This document shows positions 16,357 to 25,443 of a DNA stretch of 64,000 bases, piece after piece. Each line of letters opens with the position of its first letter. Positions within the stretch are counted from its first letter, which is position 1. The stretch is from Microvirga sp. VF16 (GTDB lineage: Bacteria; Pseudomonadota; Alphaproteobacteria; Rhizobiales; Beijerinckiaceae): positions 310,001-374,000 of the forward strand of contig NZ_CP069356.1 of the NCBI RefSeq assembly GCF_016864375.1. The letters are read 5' to 3'. The translations under genes and the position numbers were made by a program. The notes beneath the pieces are model-generated. The model saw only the letters and a list, made by a program, of their open reading frames with translations, did no database searches and was not told where the DNA came from.

Positions 16357-16575
16357 ATGACGCACCGTTACGTTCAGCAGTTGCAGAAAGCACGCGAGCG
16401 GCTGGTCGCGCACCGGCGCGAGATGGCCGAGATCATCATCAACACGGCGGCCTTCATTCCCGAGAGAGCCGTCGAGTTCACGGAGATCCAGAACGCGATC
16501 AAGTCGATCGACGAGGCAATCGAGGATGAGGCCAAGCGGGCTGGCACCGTTCTTCGTGACGAAGACAACATGTAG
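16357..16575 (+). CDS. Small helical hypothetical protein
   Basis: This 72-residue protein starts at ATG 16357 (MTHRYVQQLQKARERLVAHR) and is predicted to be almost wholly helical, with a heptad-like hydrophobic spacing. It contains EFTEIQNAIKSIDEAIEDEAK and is acidic at the end. I do not recognise a named family, although short proteins of this kind are frequent in Methylobacteriaceae genomes. The start is supported by loss of codon-like pattern upstream; no strong Shine-Dalgarno is visible. Confidence 0.55.
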   Translation: MTHRYVQQLQKARERLVAHRREMAEIIINTAAFIPERAVEFTEIQNAIKSIDEAIEDEAKRAGTVLRDEDNM

Positions 16576-17075
16576 CCTGACCGGAGCCGGCCCCGCGATG
16601 TAGTCCGTCCCGGCTTCGGCTAGGGTATTGGCCCGGTGTCACTGACCATTTTGGCATGAGACAGCCAGGGAGAGCATGAGGATCTGTGGGACACCCAGTA
16701 CCGGATCAGTTTCAGGAGCCCACCATCTCAATACGTTCATAAGCACGTCAATGACGACGGCTCTCAAGTGCTCTATCCCTGCCCCATAAATCCTTATGCT
16801 CTCCAAGAGGGGATCGACGATCGAGGGCGTGGCCCATACCCGAGCGGGTCTGTACGAGGGAGCGTTCGTGACCGACGGCAATCCGCCAAAGCTCGACACA
16901 TTCCAGATCGGTCAATCGCCGCCCACAACCAGTCTGGTGCGAGACGAGGAGCCGGATGAACTTGCGCCCGATCGATTGACAGGACTAGCGCCCAAGGGGC
17001 ACCCTTTCCGCGTGGGGGTGCACCACAAGGACGGCCACGATGGACCACTTCGACCACATCCTGCACTGGCGACTG
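16576..17075. other. Non-coding stretch next to IS481 element
   Basis: About 500 bp hold no supported gene. The minus-strand IS481 transposase frame spills into it from 17075 to 16912 because the element supplies no stop codon of its own. Other frames (for example 16639-16899 minus) lack homology and ribosome sites. Confidence 0.4.
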
Positions 17076-18063
17076 TGTTTAGTCCCGGCATTTGGTGGAG
17101 TGGATCGAGCCTGAAGCGTTGAGGCTCGGTTTTCCAGATTTTGCAGATGTACTCGTATGGGGTGAGGCCGCGCAGGGTCTTCAGCCGGCGGGCGAAGTTG
17201 TAGACGGCGAGGAAGTCATCCAGGTGGCGCCGCAGCTGATCGTGGGTGTCGTAGTAGTAGCGCCTGACGGTTGCATCCTTCAGGGTGCGGTTCATCCTCT
17301 CCACTTGTCCGTTCGTCCACGGGTGCCGTGGCTTGGTCAAACGATGATCGATGTCGTTCTGGGCACAGGCGAGCTCGAATGAGTGGGCGCGGAAGATCTC
17401 GCCTCGTGCCATGGCCTCTTTGATCAAAGGAGCCGCTGAACTGGTGTTGCCCGGTGTGGTGAAGTGGGTGCCATTGTCGGTCAGCACGGTGTGGATCTTG
17501 TACGGCACGAGAGCGATCAGCGCCCGCAGGAAGTCGGCGGCCACACGGCGTGTGGCTTTCTCGTGCAACTGGGCGAAGGCGAACTTGCTGGTACGATCAA
17601 TCGCGACCAGCAGGTAGAGCCGCCCTTCTTCCGTGTGCACCTCAGCGATGTCGATGTGGAAGTAACCGATCGGGTAGGCCTTGAACTTCTTCTTGGCCGG
17701 CTTGTCGCCGGTCACCTCCGGCAGGCGGCTGATGCCATGGCGCTGCAGGCAGCGGTGAAGTGATGAGCGGGTCAGGTGCGGAATGGTCGGCTGAAGGGCA
17801 TAGAGGCAATCGTCCAGCGGCAGCAGGGTATGCTTGCGGAAGGCGACGATGATGGCCTCTTCCGTGAGCGACAGCACCGTAGACTTGGCGTCCTTGGGGC
17901 CGGTCGGCAGGTCCGACACTGAGGCGCGCGTCTTCCACTTGGCGACCGTCTTCGGGTTGATGCCGTAGCGCTGGGCCAAGGCTCTCAGGCTCGCTTGACT
18001 ATGCTGTATCGCTCGACGGATTGCCTCTGTCGTTGTGGCGCTCCCATGGAGAACCTGGCCCAT
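16912..18063 (-). CDS. IS481-family transposase
   Basis: The integrase-core transposase starts at ATG 18063 (MGQVLHGSATTTEAIRRAIQ). It has an N-terminal helix-turn-helix (SLRALAQRYGINPKTVAKWK) and the DDE triad in GYFHIDIAEVH, VLTDNGTHFT and NGQVERMN. The native end is probably HQMPGLNT at the element tip (17076). Because no stop is encoded there, the frame runs ~55 codons into flanking DNA to 16912, adding an unrelated serine- and arginine-rich tail. Whether that tail affects activity is unknown. Confidence 0.85.
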   Translation of the reverse strand: MGQVLHGSATTTEAIRRAIQHSQASLRALAQRYGINPKTVAKWKTRASVSDLPTGPKDAKSTVLSLTEEAIIVAFRKHTLLPLDDCLYALQPTIPHLTRSSLHRCLQRHGISRLPEVTGDKPAKKKFKAYPIGYFHIDIAEVHTEEGRLYLLVAIDRTSKFAFAQLHEKATRRVAADFLRALIALVPYKIHTVLTDNGTHFTTPGNTSSAAPLIKEAMARGEIFRAHSFELACAQNDIDHRLTKPRHPWTNGQVERMNRTLKDATVRRYYYDTHDQLRRHLDDFLAVYNFARRLKTLRGLTPYEYICKIWKTEPQRFRLDPLHQMPGLNTVASAGCGRSGPSWPSLWCTPTRKGCPLGASPVNRSGASSSGSSSRTRLVVGGD

Positions 18064-18119
18064 AGCGCATCCCTCCATTCAGGCGATAAGAATGCACCAT
18101 CAAACCCTGGGATCAAACA
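17076..18119 (-). mobile_element. IS481-family insertion sequence
   Basis: Imperfect 23-bp terminal inverted repeats (17076-17098 starting TGTTTAGTCCCGGCATTTGG; 18097-18119 reading TGTTTGATCCCAGGGTTTG on the minus strand) agree at about 17 of 23 positions. They enclose a single minus-strand transposase. Length is 1044 bp, normal for the family. No clear target duplication is visible in the flanks. Confidence 0.8.
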
Positions 18120-18393
18120 GCTAGACCTTTGTTCGTGATGTGGAAGACCGTGAGCAGAGCTCGTCCAGCCTCATCTGGACCACCATCATACCGGCTCAAA
18201 GCGACTTCAGGAGCGACCATCTTGAGTGGCCCGTCAGCGTTATGGAAATGCTCAATTCCGACATCCCCAGGCTGCCGCTTTTTCCTGTTGCGTAAGCGTC
18301 CGTCCTTTTCGCACAGTCCCGACCCTGAGCCGACATTCCGGTGCGACGCCGATCAGGGTTCACTCCTCGCACCGATTGACATTACGAAATGTA

Positions 18394-21300
18394 TCACGAA
18401 AGCGCATCAAGCAGCGCCTTGGCCTCCCGCAGGTCAGGTGTGTCAAAACCTTCCATGAACCAGCCGTAGACGGGCGCGAGGAGTTCGCGGGCTTCGGCCT
18501 GCCGGCTCTCCGCGGCCCAAAGCCGGGCAAGGCTCGTGGCGGCGCGGAGTTCCCAAAGCTTGGCGCTCTGCTCGCGGGCCACGGCCATCGCATGGATAAA
18601 GCAAGCTTCGGCCGTGGCTCGATCCCCGGCGGCTGAGACCAGCAGCTCCCCTTTGAGCCGATACAACTCCGCCTCGAACCAGCGCTCGCCGCTCGCGCTC
18701 CCAGCATCCACAGCTGCCGCGAGCAGGCGTTGGGCCTCAGCTGCTCGCCCGGCAGCGGCGCATGTCGTGCCCTGAAGGGCAAAGAAGTAAGGAACGAAAA
18801 GCGCGGAACCCGTCGCCCGATAGGCGTGGAGGCCGGCTTCGATCTGGGCAATTCCCTCCGCCACTCGACCCTGCTGGACCAGCGCCCAGCCGTCGAAAGC
18901 CACACCCAACGCGTGCCAGAGAGGAAAACCATGCTCGGCCGCAAGCGCAACTAAGGCTGCAGCGTGCTGCCCGACGCCCAGAGCGTCCCCGCGGACCTGG
19001 TCCAACATGCACGCGTGCTGAAGGGCATAGGCCAAACCGGTAGGATGCGATAGTCGCTCGGCGTCGTCGACCGCCTCGCGGCAACGCGCGACGGCTTGCT
19101 CTGGAAAGCCCAGCTGAAACAGGGCAAAAGCCAGCCCAGCTAGACCCGCGAGCCGTGGATCGTAGACATAGACATTGGCGAGCGGCCGGTGTCGCTCCGG
19201 GTCGTATAATGCAAGCGTCCGTTCCAGGTGCTCACGCGCTGCGATGAGGGCACCTTGCCAGAGCGAGCTGATCCCGGCCGCGCGGTGGCCGACCATCAGA
19301 CCAGCCGCATCGCCATCCCGCTTGGCGGCGCGGAGCAGCTCTTCGGCAATCTCCTGCGCCGCGACGTGTTCGGCGCGGACCATATGGAACACCCACTGTC
19401 CGAACATCAGGGGAGATAACCGGCCCAGGTCGCCAACCTGCCGGCAGAGCTCGCGCGCGCGGGCATAGGCCCGACCGGTCTCTGGCGCGGCGTGGCCTTT
19501 CGCAGCGATCAATGCTCCGCCGAGGGCGATCTGGAGATCGATTTCTCGCTCTGAGCGCTCAGCGCTCTCCGGAAGGCTGGCAAGGAGGTTCAGCGCTGTG
19601 GTGATGTGAGCGATGGCCTCGGCCATAGCCGAGCGCCGGATCGCCAGCTGCCCGGCCTTGAGCCCATACTGCACCGCTTTGTCGACCAGCCCGGCCTCGC
19701 AGAAGTGGCGGGCGAGCGCTTCCGGCTTCGCCTCTGCTGTCTCGGGGAAGCGCTGCTCCAGGGCCTGGGCAATGCGGGCGTGAAGCTGCTTGCGCCTGCT
19801 CTTGAGCTGGCTCTCGTATGCAGCATCACGCACGAGCGCGTGCTTGAACATGTAGCTCGAATTCGGTGGTGTACCTCGCGCAAAAACGAGCTCAGCCTCG
19901 GTCAGCCGACGCAGGGCGTCTTGCAGCTCGGTTTCGTCCAGCGGCGTGGCCGCGGCGAGCAGCTCGTAGCCGAACTCGCGGCCGATGGCAGCGCCGACTT
20001 GCAACACTTCCTTGACGCCCCCTAGTCTGTCGAGCCGGGCCATGAGCGAGTCGCGCAGCGTCGTCGGGATCGCCAGCGTCGGCAGCGGGGCGGCGAGCGC
20101 GTAGCGCTCACCCTCGTCCTGGAGCAGCCCCGTTTCGAGCACCGTCTTGGTCAGCTCCTCAATAAACAGCGGCACCCCGTCAGTCTTCGCCAGAATCTCG
20201 ATCAGCACCTGCGACGGCAGCGCCTTGCCGCCGGTCAAGTCGGCCACCATCGATGCGCCCCGGGTGCGGCTGAGGCGGTTAAGAGTCAGCGACGTAACGT
20301 GCGCCTGGCCATGCCAGGGAGGGATGAACTCGGGGCGAAACGTGATCAGCACAAGCACCGGCAGGCGCTGCACGCGCGTGATGAGTCGGTCGAGCAGCTC
20401 GAGCGTGGTCGGATCGGCCCAGTGCACATCCTCGTACAGGGTCAGCACCGGCTGATTGGTTGCCAACCCGGCGAGCTGAGCCAGCAGCACGCCGAAGGTC
20501 TCCTCCTTCTGCCGCTGCGGCGTCAGGTTCGGGGCCGGATAGCGCTCTCCCCCTGGGATCGACAGCAGGATGGCAGTCAGAGGCACAGCTTTCGCCACAT
20601 CGGTCGTTGCCTGAGCCAGCAGCGCCTCCAGTTTACTGAGGCTTCGCTCGGGCGCCTCATCGCGGGAGAGCCCGGCGGCGCGCTCGAACAGATCGATGAT
20701 CGGGTAGAGTGCGCTGGTCTGGTGGAAAGGCGAGCAGAAATGGCTGAGCGGCGTATAGGGCTCGTTGACGAGCCGCTCGCGCAGGGCGCGGACGAGACGG
20801 GACTTGCCGATCCCAGGCTCGCCCGACAACAGAACAACCTGCCCGTCGCCCTCCTTGGCCTGCTGCCAGCGATCGAGCAGAAGACCGAGCTCATGCTCCC
20901 GGCCAACCAGTGGCGTTACGCCTCTGGCGTGCCGCGCCTCGAACCGGTCCCGCCTGCGATTTTGGCCCAGCACCCGCCAGGCCTGCACCGGTTCTCCAAA
21001 ACCCTTGAGGTCGTGACGGCCGAGATCCGTTAGCTCGAACAGGCCGTGCACCAGTTGGTGGGTGCTCTGAGCGATCACCACCGCATCAGGATCAGCCATG
21101 GTCTGCAGTCGCGCCGCCAGATTCGGCGTCTCGCCGACGACCGCTTGCTCTTGTGCAGCCCCTGTGCCGATGACATCGCCCACGACCGCCAGACCAGTGG
21201 CAATGCCGACGCGAACTCGCAGCGGTTCCGCCGCCTGCACCCGGCCGACGGCCTCCACCAGCGCCAGTCCCGCCCGCACCGCCCGCTCCGCGTCGTCCTC

Positions 21301-21744
21301 GTGCGCCTGCGGGTATCCGAAGTAGAGCAAGACCCCATCGCCCATGTATTTGGCAACAAAGCCGTCGAAGCGGGCAACCGTCACGGCAACGCAGCGCTGA
21401 TACGCGCCAATCACTTCACGTAGGTCCTCGGGATCGAGCCGTGACGCGAGGGCCGTCGAGCCGACCAAGTCGCAAAACATCACGGTCAGCTGGCGCCGCT
21501 CGGCCGAAGACGCGGGGATCTGGCTTGGCGCCAGTGTCGCGTTGGGGGCTGTTCGCGCTGAGGGGGCCGGCAGGCTCGCCACCGCCTTCAGCAGCTTCTT
21601 GCGCTGGCCAAGCGAGAGACCGAGCTTCTCCAGGTCCGCCTCGTTCAGTTCGGGCAGAACTTCGAAATCGACATCGTTCGCCCGCAACACGGGCGCGAGC
21701 TGTGCCAAGCCTAGTGGCGCCAGCCAGCGCTCCAGCTCGTCCAC
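18394..21744 (-). CDS. SAM-domain adenylate/guanylate cyclase with ATPase and TPR-like repeats
   Basis: This 1116-residue multidomain regulator starts with a SAM domain (residues ~1-60, ending LSLGQRKKLLKAV). A class III nucleotide cyclase domain (~85-270) follows with both metal-binding Asp (MFCDLVGST and KYMGDGVLLYFG) and the Asn/Arg pair in NLAARLQ. Next is an AAA-type ATPase (Walker A GEPGIGKS near 310; Walker B-like VLTLYEDVHWADP). The long C-terminal half is rich in Ala/Leu TPR-like helices. The start is GTG 21744, with GAGGAAA 6 nt upstream. Family members are widespread in Rhizobiales as stand-alone signalling proteins; the signal is unknown. It is a single-gene unit. Confidence 0.9.
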   Translation of the reverse strand: MDELERWLAPLGLAQLAPVLRANDVDFEVLPELNEADLEKLGLSLGQRKKLLKAVASLPAPSARTAPNATLAPSQIPASSAERRQLTVMFCDLVGSTALASRLDPEDLREVIGAYQRCVAVTVARFDGFVAKYMGDGVLLYFGYPQAHEDDAERAVRAGLALVEAVGRVQAAEPLRVRVGIATGLAVVGDVIGTGAAQEQAVVGETPNLAARLQTMADPDAVVIAQSTHQLVHGLFELTDLGRHDLKGFGEPVQAWRVLGQNRRRDRFEARHARGVTPLVGREHELGLLLDRWQQAKEGDGQVVLLSGEPGIGKSRLVRALRERLVNEPYTPLSHFCSPFHQTSALYPIIDLFERAAGLSRDEAPERSLSKLEALLAQATTDVAKAVPLTAILLSIPGGERYPAPNLTPQRQKEETFGVLLAQLAGLATNQPVLTLYEDVHWADPTTLELLDRLITRVQRLPVLVLITFRPEFIPPWHGQAHVTSLTLNRLSRTRGASMVADLTGGKALPSQVLIEILAKTDGVPLFIEELTKTVLETGLLQDEGERYALAAPLPTLAIPTTLRDSLMARLDRLGGVKEVLQVGAAIGREFGYELLAAATPLDETELQDALRRLTEAELVFARGTPPNSSYMFKHALVRDAAYESQLKSRRKQLHARIAQALEQRFPETAEAKPEALARHFCEAGLVDKAVQYGLKAGQLAIRRSAMAEAIAHITTALNLLASLPESAERSEREIDLQIALGGALIAAKGHAAPETGRAYARARELCRQVGDLGRLSPLMFGQWVFHMVRAEHVAAQEIAEELLRAAKRDGDAAGLMVGHRAAGISSLWQGALIAAREHLERTLALYDPERHRPLANVYVYDPRLAGLAGLAFALFQLGFPEQAVARCREAVDDAERLSHPTGLAYALQHACMLDQVRGDALGVGQHAAALVALAAEHGFPLWHALGVAFDGWALVQQGRVAEGIAQIEAGLHAYRATGSALFVPYFFALQGTTCAAAGRAAEAQRLLAAAVDAGSASGERWFEAELYRLKGELLVSAAGDRATAEACFIHAMAVAREQSAKLWELRAATSLARLWAAESRQAEARELLAPVYGWFMEGFDTPDLREAKALLDALS

Positions 21745-21964
21745 GGCAGTTTCCTCGCGGGTTCGGATCGCTCACGGCTGCTCAAGCCGACAATACCAAA
21801 ATCGAGCCCGTGGTCCGAAGATTTCTTGCCTCCGCGAGCTAATGTCGTCTTTTGACTCTGAGCAGACCTTAGCCTGGAGTACACATGTCGTATCTGCTCG
21901 GCGGGGTCTCTCGACAGTAATCTTCCTGAATTGAGCTTCGCTGCGAGGCGAGCTTTGTCTCGTC

Positions 21965-23203
21965 CTAATACAGGAGCCGGGCTCGGATCGTCCCCTCCAT
22001 CGAGCGGATCTCCTCAAGAGCACCTTGGCTCTGCCCAGGGTCCCCTTCCGCCTCAATCACCACGTAGCCGAGTTCCCCGTCGGTCTGCAGATGCTGGGCC
22101 GTGATGTTGAGGCTGCGATCTGAGAAGGCTTGGTTGAGGCGCCCGAGCATGCCGGGCACGTTCTGATGGATGTGGATGTAGCGCGTGCCCGCCGGTCGGC
22201 GCGGCAGCTGCACCTGCGGGAAATTCACTGCGCCAATCGTTGAGCCGACATCCGAGAAATCGACGAGCTTTCTGGCAACTTCCTCCCCAATCCGCTCCTG
22301 CGCCTCCTGGGTGGAGGCACCGATGTGCGGGGTGAGGATCACGTTGTCGAGGCCTTGTAGAGGCGATTGGAACGGCTCCTTGTTAGAGGGGGGCTCGACT
22401 GGGAACACGTCGACAGCGGCTCCACGCAGATGGCCACTCTTCAACGCTGCCGCGAGGGCGTCGAGATCGACCACGGTGCCCCGGCTGTTGTTGATCAGGA
22501 ATGCACCCTTCTTTATCGCATCGATTTCTGCGGCACCGATCATGCCATGCGTGTCGGGCGTCTCGGGCACGTGCAGGCTTACCACATCACTCTGGCTCAG
22601 GAGGTCGTGGAGGCTGGCGGTCGGCTCCGTGTTGCCGTGCCGCAGTTTGTCGGTTTGATCATAGAAGATGACCCTCATGCCCATGGCTTCGGCCAAGTAC
22701 GAGAGCTGAGAGCCGATGTTGCCGTAGCCCACGATGCCGAGCGTCTTGCCGCGAACCTCATGGCTATCGGCTGCCGACTTGTCCCAGCCGCCAGCATGGG
22801 CTGACGTCGATTTCAGAAACACGCGTCGGAAGAGCATGATGATCTCGCCCAGCGTGAGTTCCGCCACGCTGCGGGTGTTGGAGAAAGGCGCGTTGAACAC
22901 CGGTATGCCGGCCAGGCGTGCGGCATCGAGATCTACTTGGTTCGTGCCGACGCTGAAGCAACCAACCGCGATGAGGCGGTCGGCGGACGCAAAAGCCGTC
23001 CTGGTTAGCTGCGTCCGCGAGCGGATGCCAAGCAGATGGACACCTTGCAGGGCCTCCCTCAGCGCGTCCTCGTCCAAGGCCGTCTTGAGATAGGTCAGGT
23101 TTGTGTAGCCCGCCGCCCGCATCAGGTCGACGGCACTATTGTTGACACCTTCCAGCAGGAGAGCCCGGATCTTATCCTTTGGAAGCGAGAGTAAATCGGT
23201 CAT
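21965..23203 (-). CDS. serA: D-3-phosphoglycerate dehydrogenase (SerA type) with ACT domain
   Basis: This 412-residue protein has the length and order of the short SerA form. It shows the NAD-binding GIVGYGNIGSQ, catalytic Arg in NNSRGTVVD, Glu in VFPVEPP, His in LTPHIGAST, and a C-terminal ACT domain (~335-412, HIHQNVPGMLGRLN) that normally senses serine. ATG 23203 is preferred to TTG 23206. It is the first committed enzyme of serine synthesis in other bacteria. Here, beside a GntR regulator and a hydroxy-acid catabolic island, it may be a second copy or act on another 2-hydroxy acid. It is downstream of, and co-oriented with, the GntR gene. Confidence 0.85.
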   Translation of the reverse strand: MTDLLSLPKDKIRALLLEGVNNSAVDLMRAAGYTNLTYLKTALDEDALREALQGVHLLGIRSRTQLTRTAFASADRLIAVGCFSVGTNQVDLDAARLAGIPVFNAPFSNTRSVAELTLGEIIMLFRRVFLKSTSAHAGGWDKSAADSHEVRGKTLGIVGYGNIGSQLSYLAEAMGMRVIFYDQTDKLRHGNTEPTASLHDLLSQSDVVSLHVPETPDTHGMIGAAEIDAIKKGAFLINNSRGTVVDLDALAAALKSGHLRGAAVDVFPVEPPSNKEPFQSPLQGLDNVILTPHIGASTQEAQERIGEEVARKLVDFSDVGSTIGAVNFPQVQLPRRPAGTRYIHIHQNVPGMLGRLNQAFSDRSLNITAQHLQTDGELGYVVIEAEGDPGQSQGALEEIRSMEGTIRARLLY

Positions 23204-23319
23204 CAAAGTCTCTTTAATTTATGCCGGAATAATGAATGGGCCCGATGATCCTGCCGGGTGGAACTCGCGCGGAGCTGGTCGGCCACATATCTCAAGGGGC
23301 GTGTGACAGCCGCAGGCTG

Positions 23320-24255
23320 TTATTCTGCCGCCGCTCGTTTGTTCTGGAGATCTTGAGGCGCCTTTTCCTGGCGCTTGGTCCGAACGGCCGTCTTCAGCGT
23401 GCTTAGCTCCGTGAGGTGTTGCCTCATGAACTCTGACGCTTCGATCCTTTTATCTGCGAGCAAAAGGTCTAGCAGATGGACGTGCTCCCGGCAGCGGCCA
23501 ATCGCGCTCTCGCGGTCGAGCATTTGCCGATAGTCGATCAATCGCCTAACGCGGTCGATCCGTTTCAGGGCGTCGATGAAGAAGCTGTTCTGGCTGCACT
23601 CGATGATGGTTTCGTGCATGCCGCTATTCAGCTCGAAGAGCTTTGCATCCGAGACCTCCCAGATCCCCCCGTCGATGAGCCACTGCTGCTGCTCCCTGCA
23701 ACGCTCCAGGGCAGGGCGGTTCAGGGTGAAGCGGGGCTCCAGGATTGCCGCCGGTTCGATCAGAAGGCGAAAGCGGTAGCTGTCCTCGTAGGCCTGAAGG
23801 GACGTCAGCACGGGGAGAAAGGCCCAGCCGTGTCCGGGGAGACGCTCAATCCAGCCCTCGTTTGCGATACGCCGAAGAATTCGCATCAGGCGTCCTCGGG
23901 TGAGACCGTAGCGGCGCAGCAGTTCGTTCTCGGTGATCCTCTCCGTGAGCCGGCCGTTGAGCCTGTCGTCCGCGATCTGGAAATAGACCTGCTCGTCATC
24001 ATCCGTCGATGACGCCTCAAGGGCCGCAGGGAGCATGCCCTCAGGCTTTGCGATGACGAAGCCGCCACGCTCGGTTGGACGAACGATGCCCGCCTCTTCA
24101 AGCAGGCGCAGGGCGCCTCGGACAGGTGATCGCGAAACGCGGAACAACTCCGCCAGCTTCCGCTCGGTCAAGCGCTCGCCCTCTCCAAGCCCTTCGGATC
24201 GCATGTGCTCAACGATCCGGTTGGCAAGCTGGGTGATGAGTGGTGTCGGCTGCAT
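23320..24255 (-). CDS. GntR-family regulator with two winged-helix domains and FCD-like domain
   Basis: This 311-residue regulator begins with a classical GntR winged helix (GERLTERKLAELFRVSRSPV, residues ~10-75). A second winged-helix-like segment (LTERITENELLRRYGLTRGR, ~100-165) follows, then an FCD-type all-helical effector domain whose metal ligands could be the Asn/His of LNSGMHET and the His of EHVHLL and FMRQHL. ATG 24255 begins MQPTPLITQLANRIVEH; longer in-frame readings enter the operator region. It is divergent from the catabolic island and very likely controls it, with a carboxylate as effector. The double DNA-binding module is uncommon. Confidence 0.85.
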   Translation of the reverse strand: MQPTPLITQLANRIVEHMRSEGLGEGERLTERKLAELFRVSRSPVRGALRLLEEAGIVRPTERGGFVIAKPEGMLPAALEASSTDDDEQVYFQIADDRLNGRLTERITENELLRRYGLTRGRLMRILRRIANEGWIERLPGHGWAFLPVLTSLQAYEDSYRFRLLIEPAAILEPRFTLNRPALERCREQQQWLIDGGIWEVSDAKLFELNSGMHETIIECSQNSFFIDALKRIDRVRRLIDYRQMLDRESAIGRCREHVHLLDLLLADKRIEASEFMRQHLTELSTLKTAVRTKRQEKAPQDLQNKRAAAE

Positions 24256-24416
24256 GGTCCACTGGCTGCTCAAGTGACCGTCCCCTTCTGCCACAGTCCA
24301 ACTGATAAATCCAACCATACATGGTTTTTCATGCTTGCATAATACCAAAAAATTCTTTATCGGGTATTTTGTAAGTCCAAAAAACCATACAAGAGTTGCG
24401 GCCAAGAGAGGAAAAC
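24256..24416. promoter_or_regulatory. Divergent promoter/operator region of the catabolic island
   Basis: This is a distinctly AT-rich 160 bp between the GntR gene and the amidohydrolase. AACCAT-AC-ATGGTT (24313-24326) is a perfect-arm 14-bp palindrome. Its CCATAC half recurs at 24385-24390. AATACC (24341-24346) is matched in inverted orientation by GGTATT (24363-24368). These are good candidates for GntR operators; which is bound is inference. Confidence 0.6.
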
Positions 24417-25394
24417 ATGCCTGAGAGCGTCCATCGCAACGCTTTAAAGATGCACACCCCCGCTGCGGCCGCTCCTGGTTTGGCTCAGCCCAGCGATGTG
24501 TCTTGGAGGACCAGACAGCCCCGCTTTGCTGTTCCGCCGGGCGCATGCGACTGCCACGTCCATGTCTTCCACCCCGAACACTTCCCGTATGCGCCGGACA
24601 GGACGTACACGCCGGGTGCAGCAACCGTTGAGGGACTCGATCTCGTTCGGAAAAGCCTTGGCATTAGCCGCGTTGTGCTCGTCCAGCCGAGCGTCTACGG
24701 CACCGACAACCGGTGCCTTCTCTCCGCCCTCGCAACCCTGGGGCCTGACGTGGCCCGCGGTGTGGCTGTCATCGATCCCGAGACCGTGAGCGATGTGACG
24801 CTTCAGGATCTCCACAAGTCCGGTGTGCGCGGCGTCCGGGTCAATCTTGAGTCCAAGGGCGAGCGGAGCTCGGGACTCGCTCTCAGCGTCATCTCCGCGA
24901 TTTCTGAGCGCGTGATGTCATTTGGGCTTGCTGTACAAGTCTACGCCGACCTGAAGCTCATCGCCGACATGGCCGACGACATCGCCCAGTTGCGGGTTCC
25001 ACTCATCCTAGATCACTTCGGTGGGGCCAAGGCGGCTCTGGGCGTCGAGCAGTACGGCTTCCGAGCCCTGACGGAACTGCTTCGTACCGGTGCCGTATGG
25101 GTAAAGCTATCCGGCGTTTACCGCGCCTCCCAAGATAAGCCCTCATTCAGCGACATTCGCCCAATCGCGGAGGCGCTGATCGAGGCCAACCACAAGCGCC
25201 TCGTTTGGGCGTCGGACTGGCCCCACACCGGGGGCCTCGCTGAGAGGGCTGCGCGCCAACCCACTGATATCGAGCCGTTCCAGCAGATCGACGATGCGCA
25301 CGTGCTCGACCTGCTCGCCGAGTGGGCAGGGGATCCCGCTCGGCACCACCGTATCTTGGTCGACAATGCGGCCGAGCTCTTCGACTTCGCATGA
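24417..25394 (+). CDS. Amidohydrolase family protein (2-pyrone-4,6-dicarboxylate lactonase-like)
   Basis: This 325-residue TIM-barrel hydrolase shows HxH in CDCHVHVFHPEHFPY, a barrel His in LILDHFGG and the terminal Asp in VWASDWPHT, the metal and catalytic positions of the Amidohydro_2 family. GAGAGG lies just before ATG 24417. It is the first gene of the island, right after the operator region. Close architectural relatives open lactones such as 2-pyrone-4,6-dicarboxylate, 4-sulfomuconolactone or sugar lactones. A lactonase role would fit a pathway that delivers a hydroxy-dicarboxylate to the dehydrogenases that follow. Confidence 0.85.
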   Translation: MPESVHRNALKMHTPAAAAPGLAQPSDVSWRTRQPRFAVPPGACDCHVHVFHPEHFPYAPDRTYTPGAATVEGLDLVRKSLGISRVVLVQPSVYGTDNRCLLSALATLGPDVARGVAVIDPETVSDVTLQDLHKSGVRGVRVNLESKGERSSGLALSVISAISERVMSFGLAVQVYADLKLIADMADDIAQLRVPLILDHFGGAKAALGVEQYGFRALTELLRTGAVWVKLSGVYRASQDKPSFSDIRPIAEALIEANHKRLVWASDWPHTGGLAERAARQPTDIEPFQQIDDAHVLDLLAEWAGDPARHHRILVDNAAELFDFA

Positions 25395-25443
25395 TCACAG
25401 CTGGGCCGGGGGGCCTGACAACAGTGAACTCTGGGAGGACGAC

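Noticed and set aside
16639-16899. 86-codon minus-strand open frame
   Set aside because: No start signal or recognisable family; adjacent to an IS481 tip.
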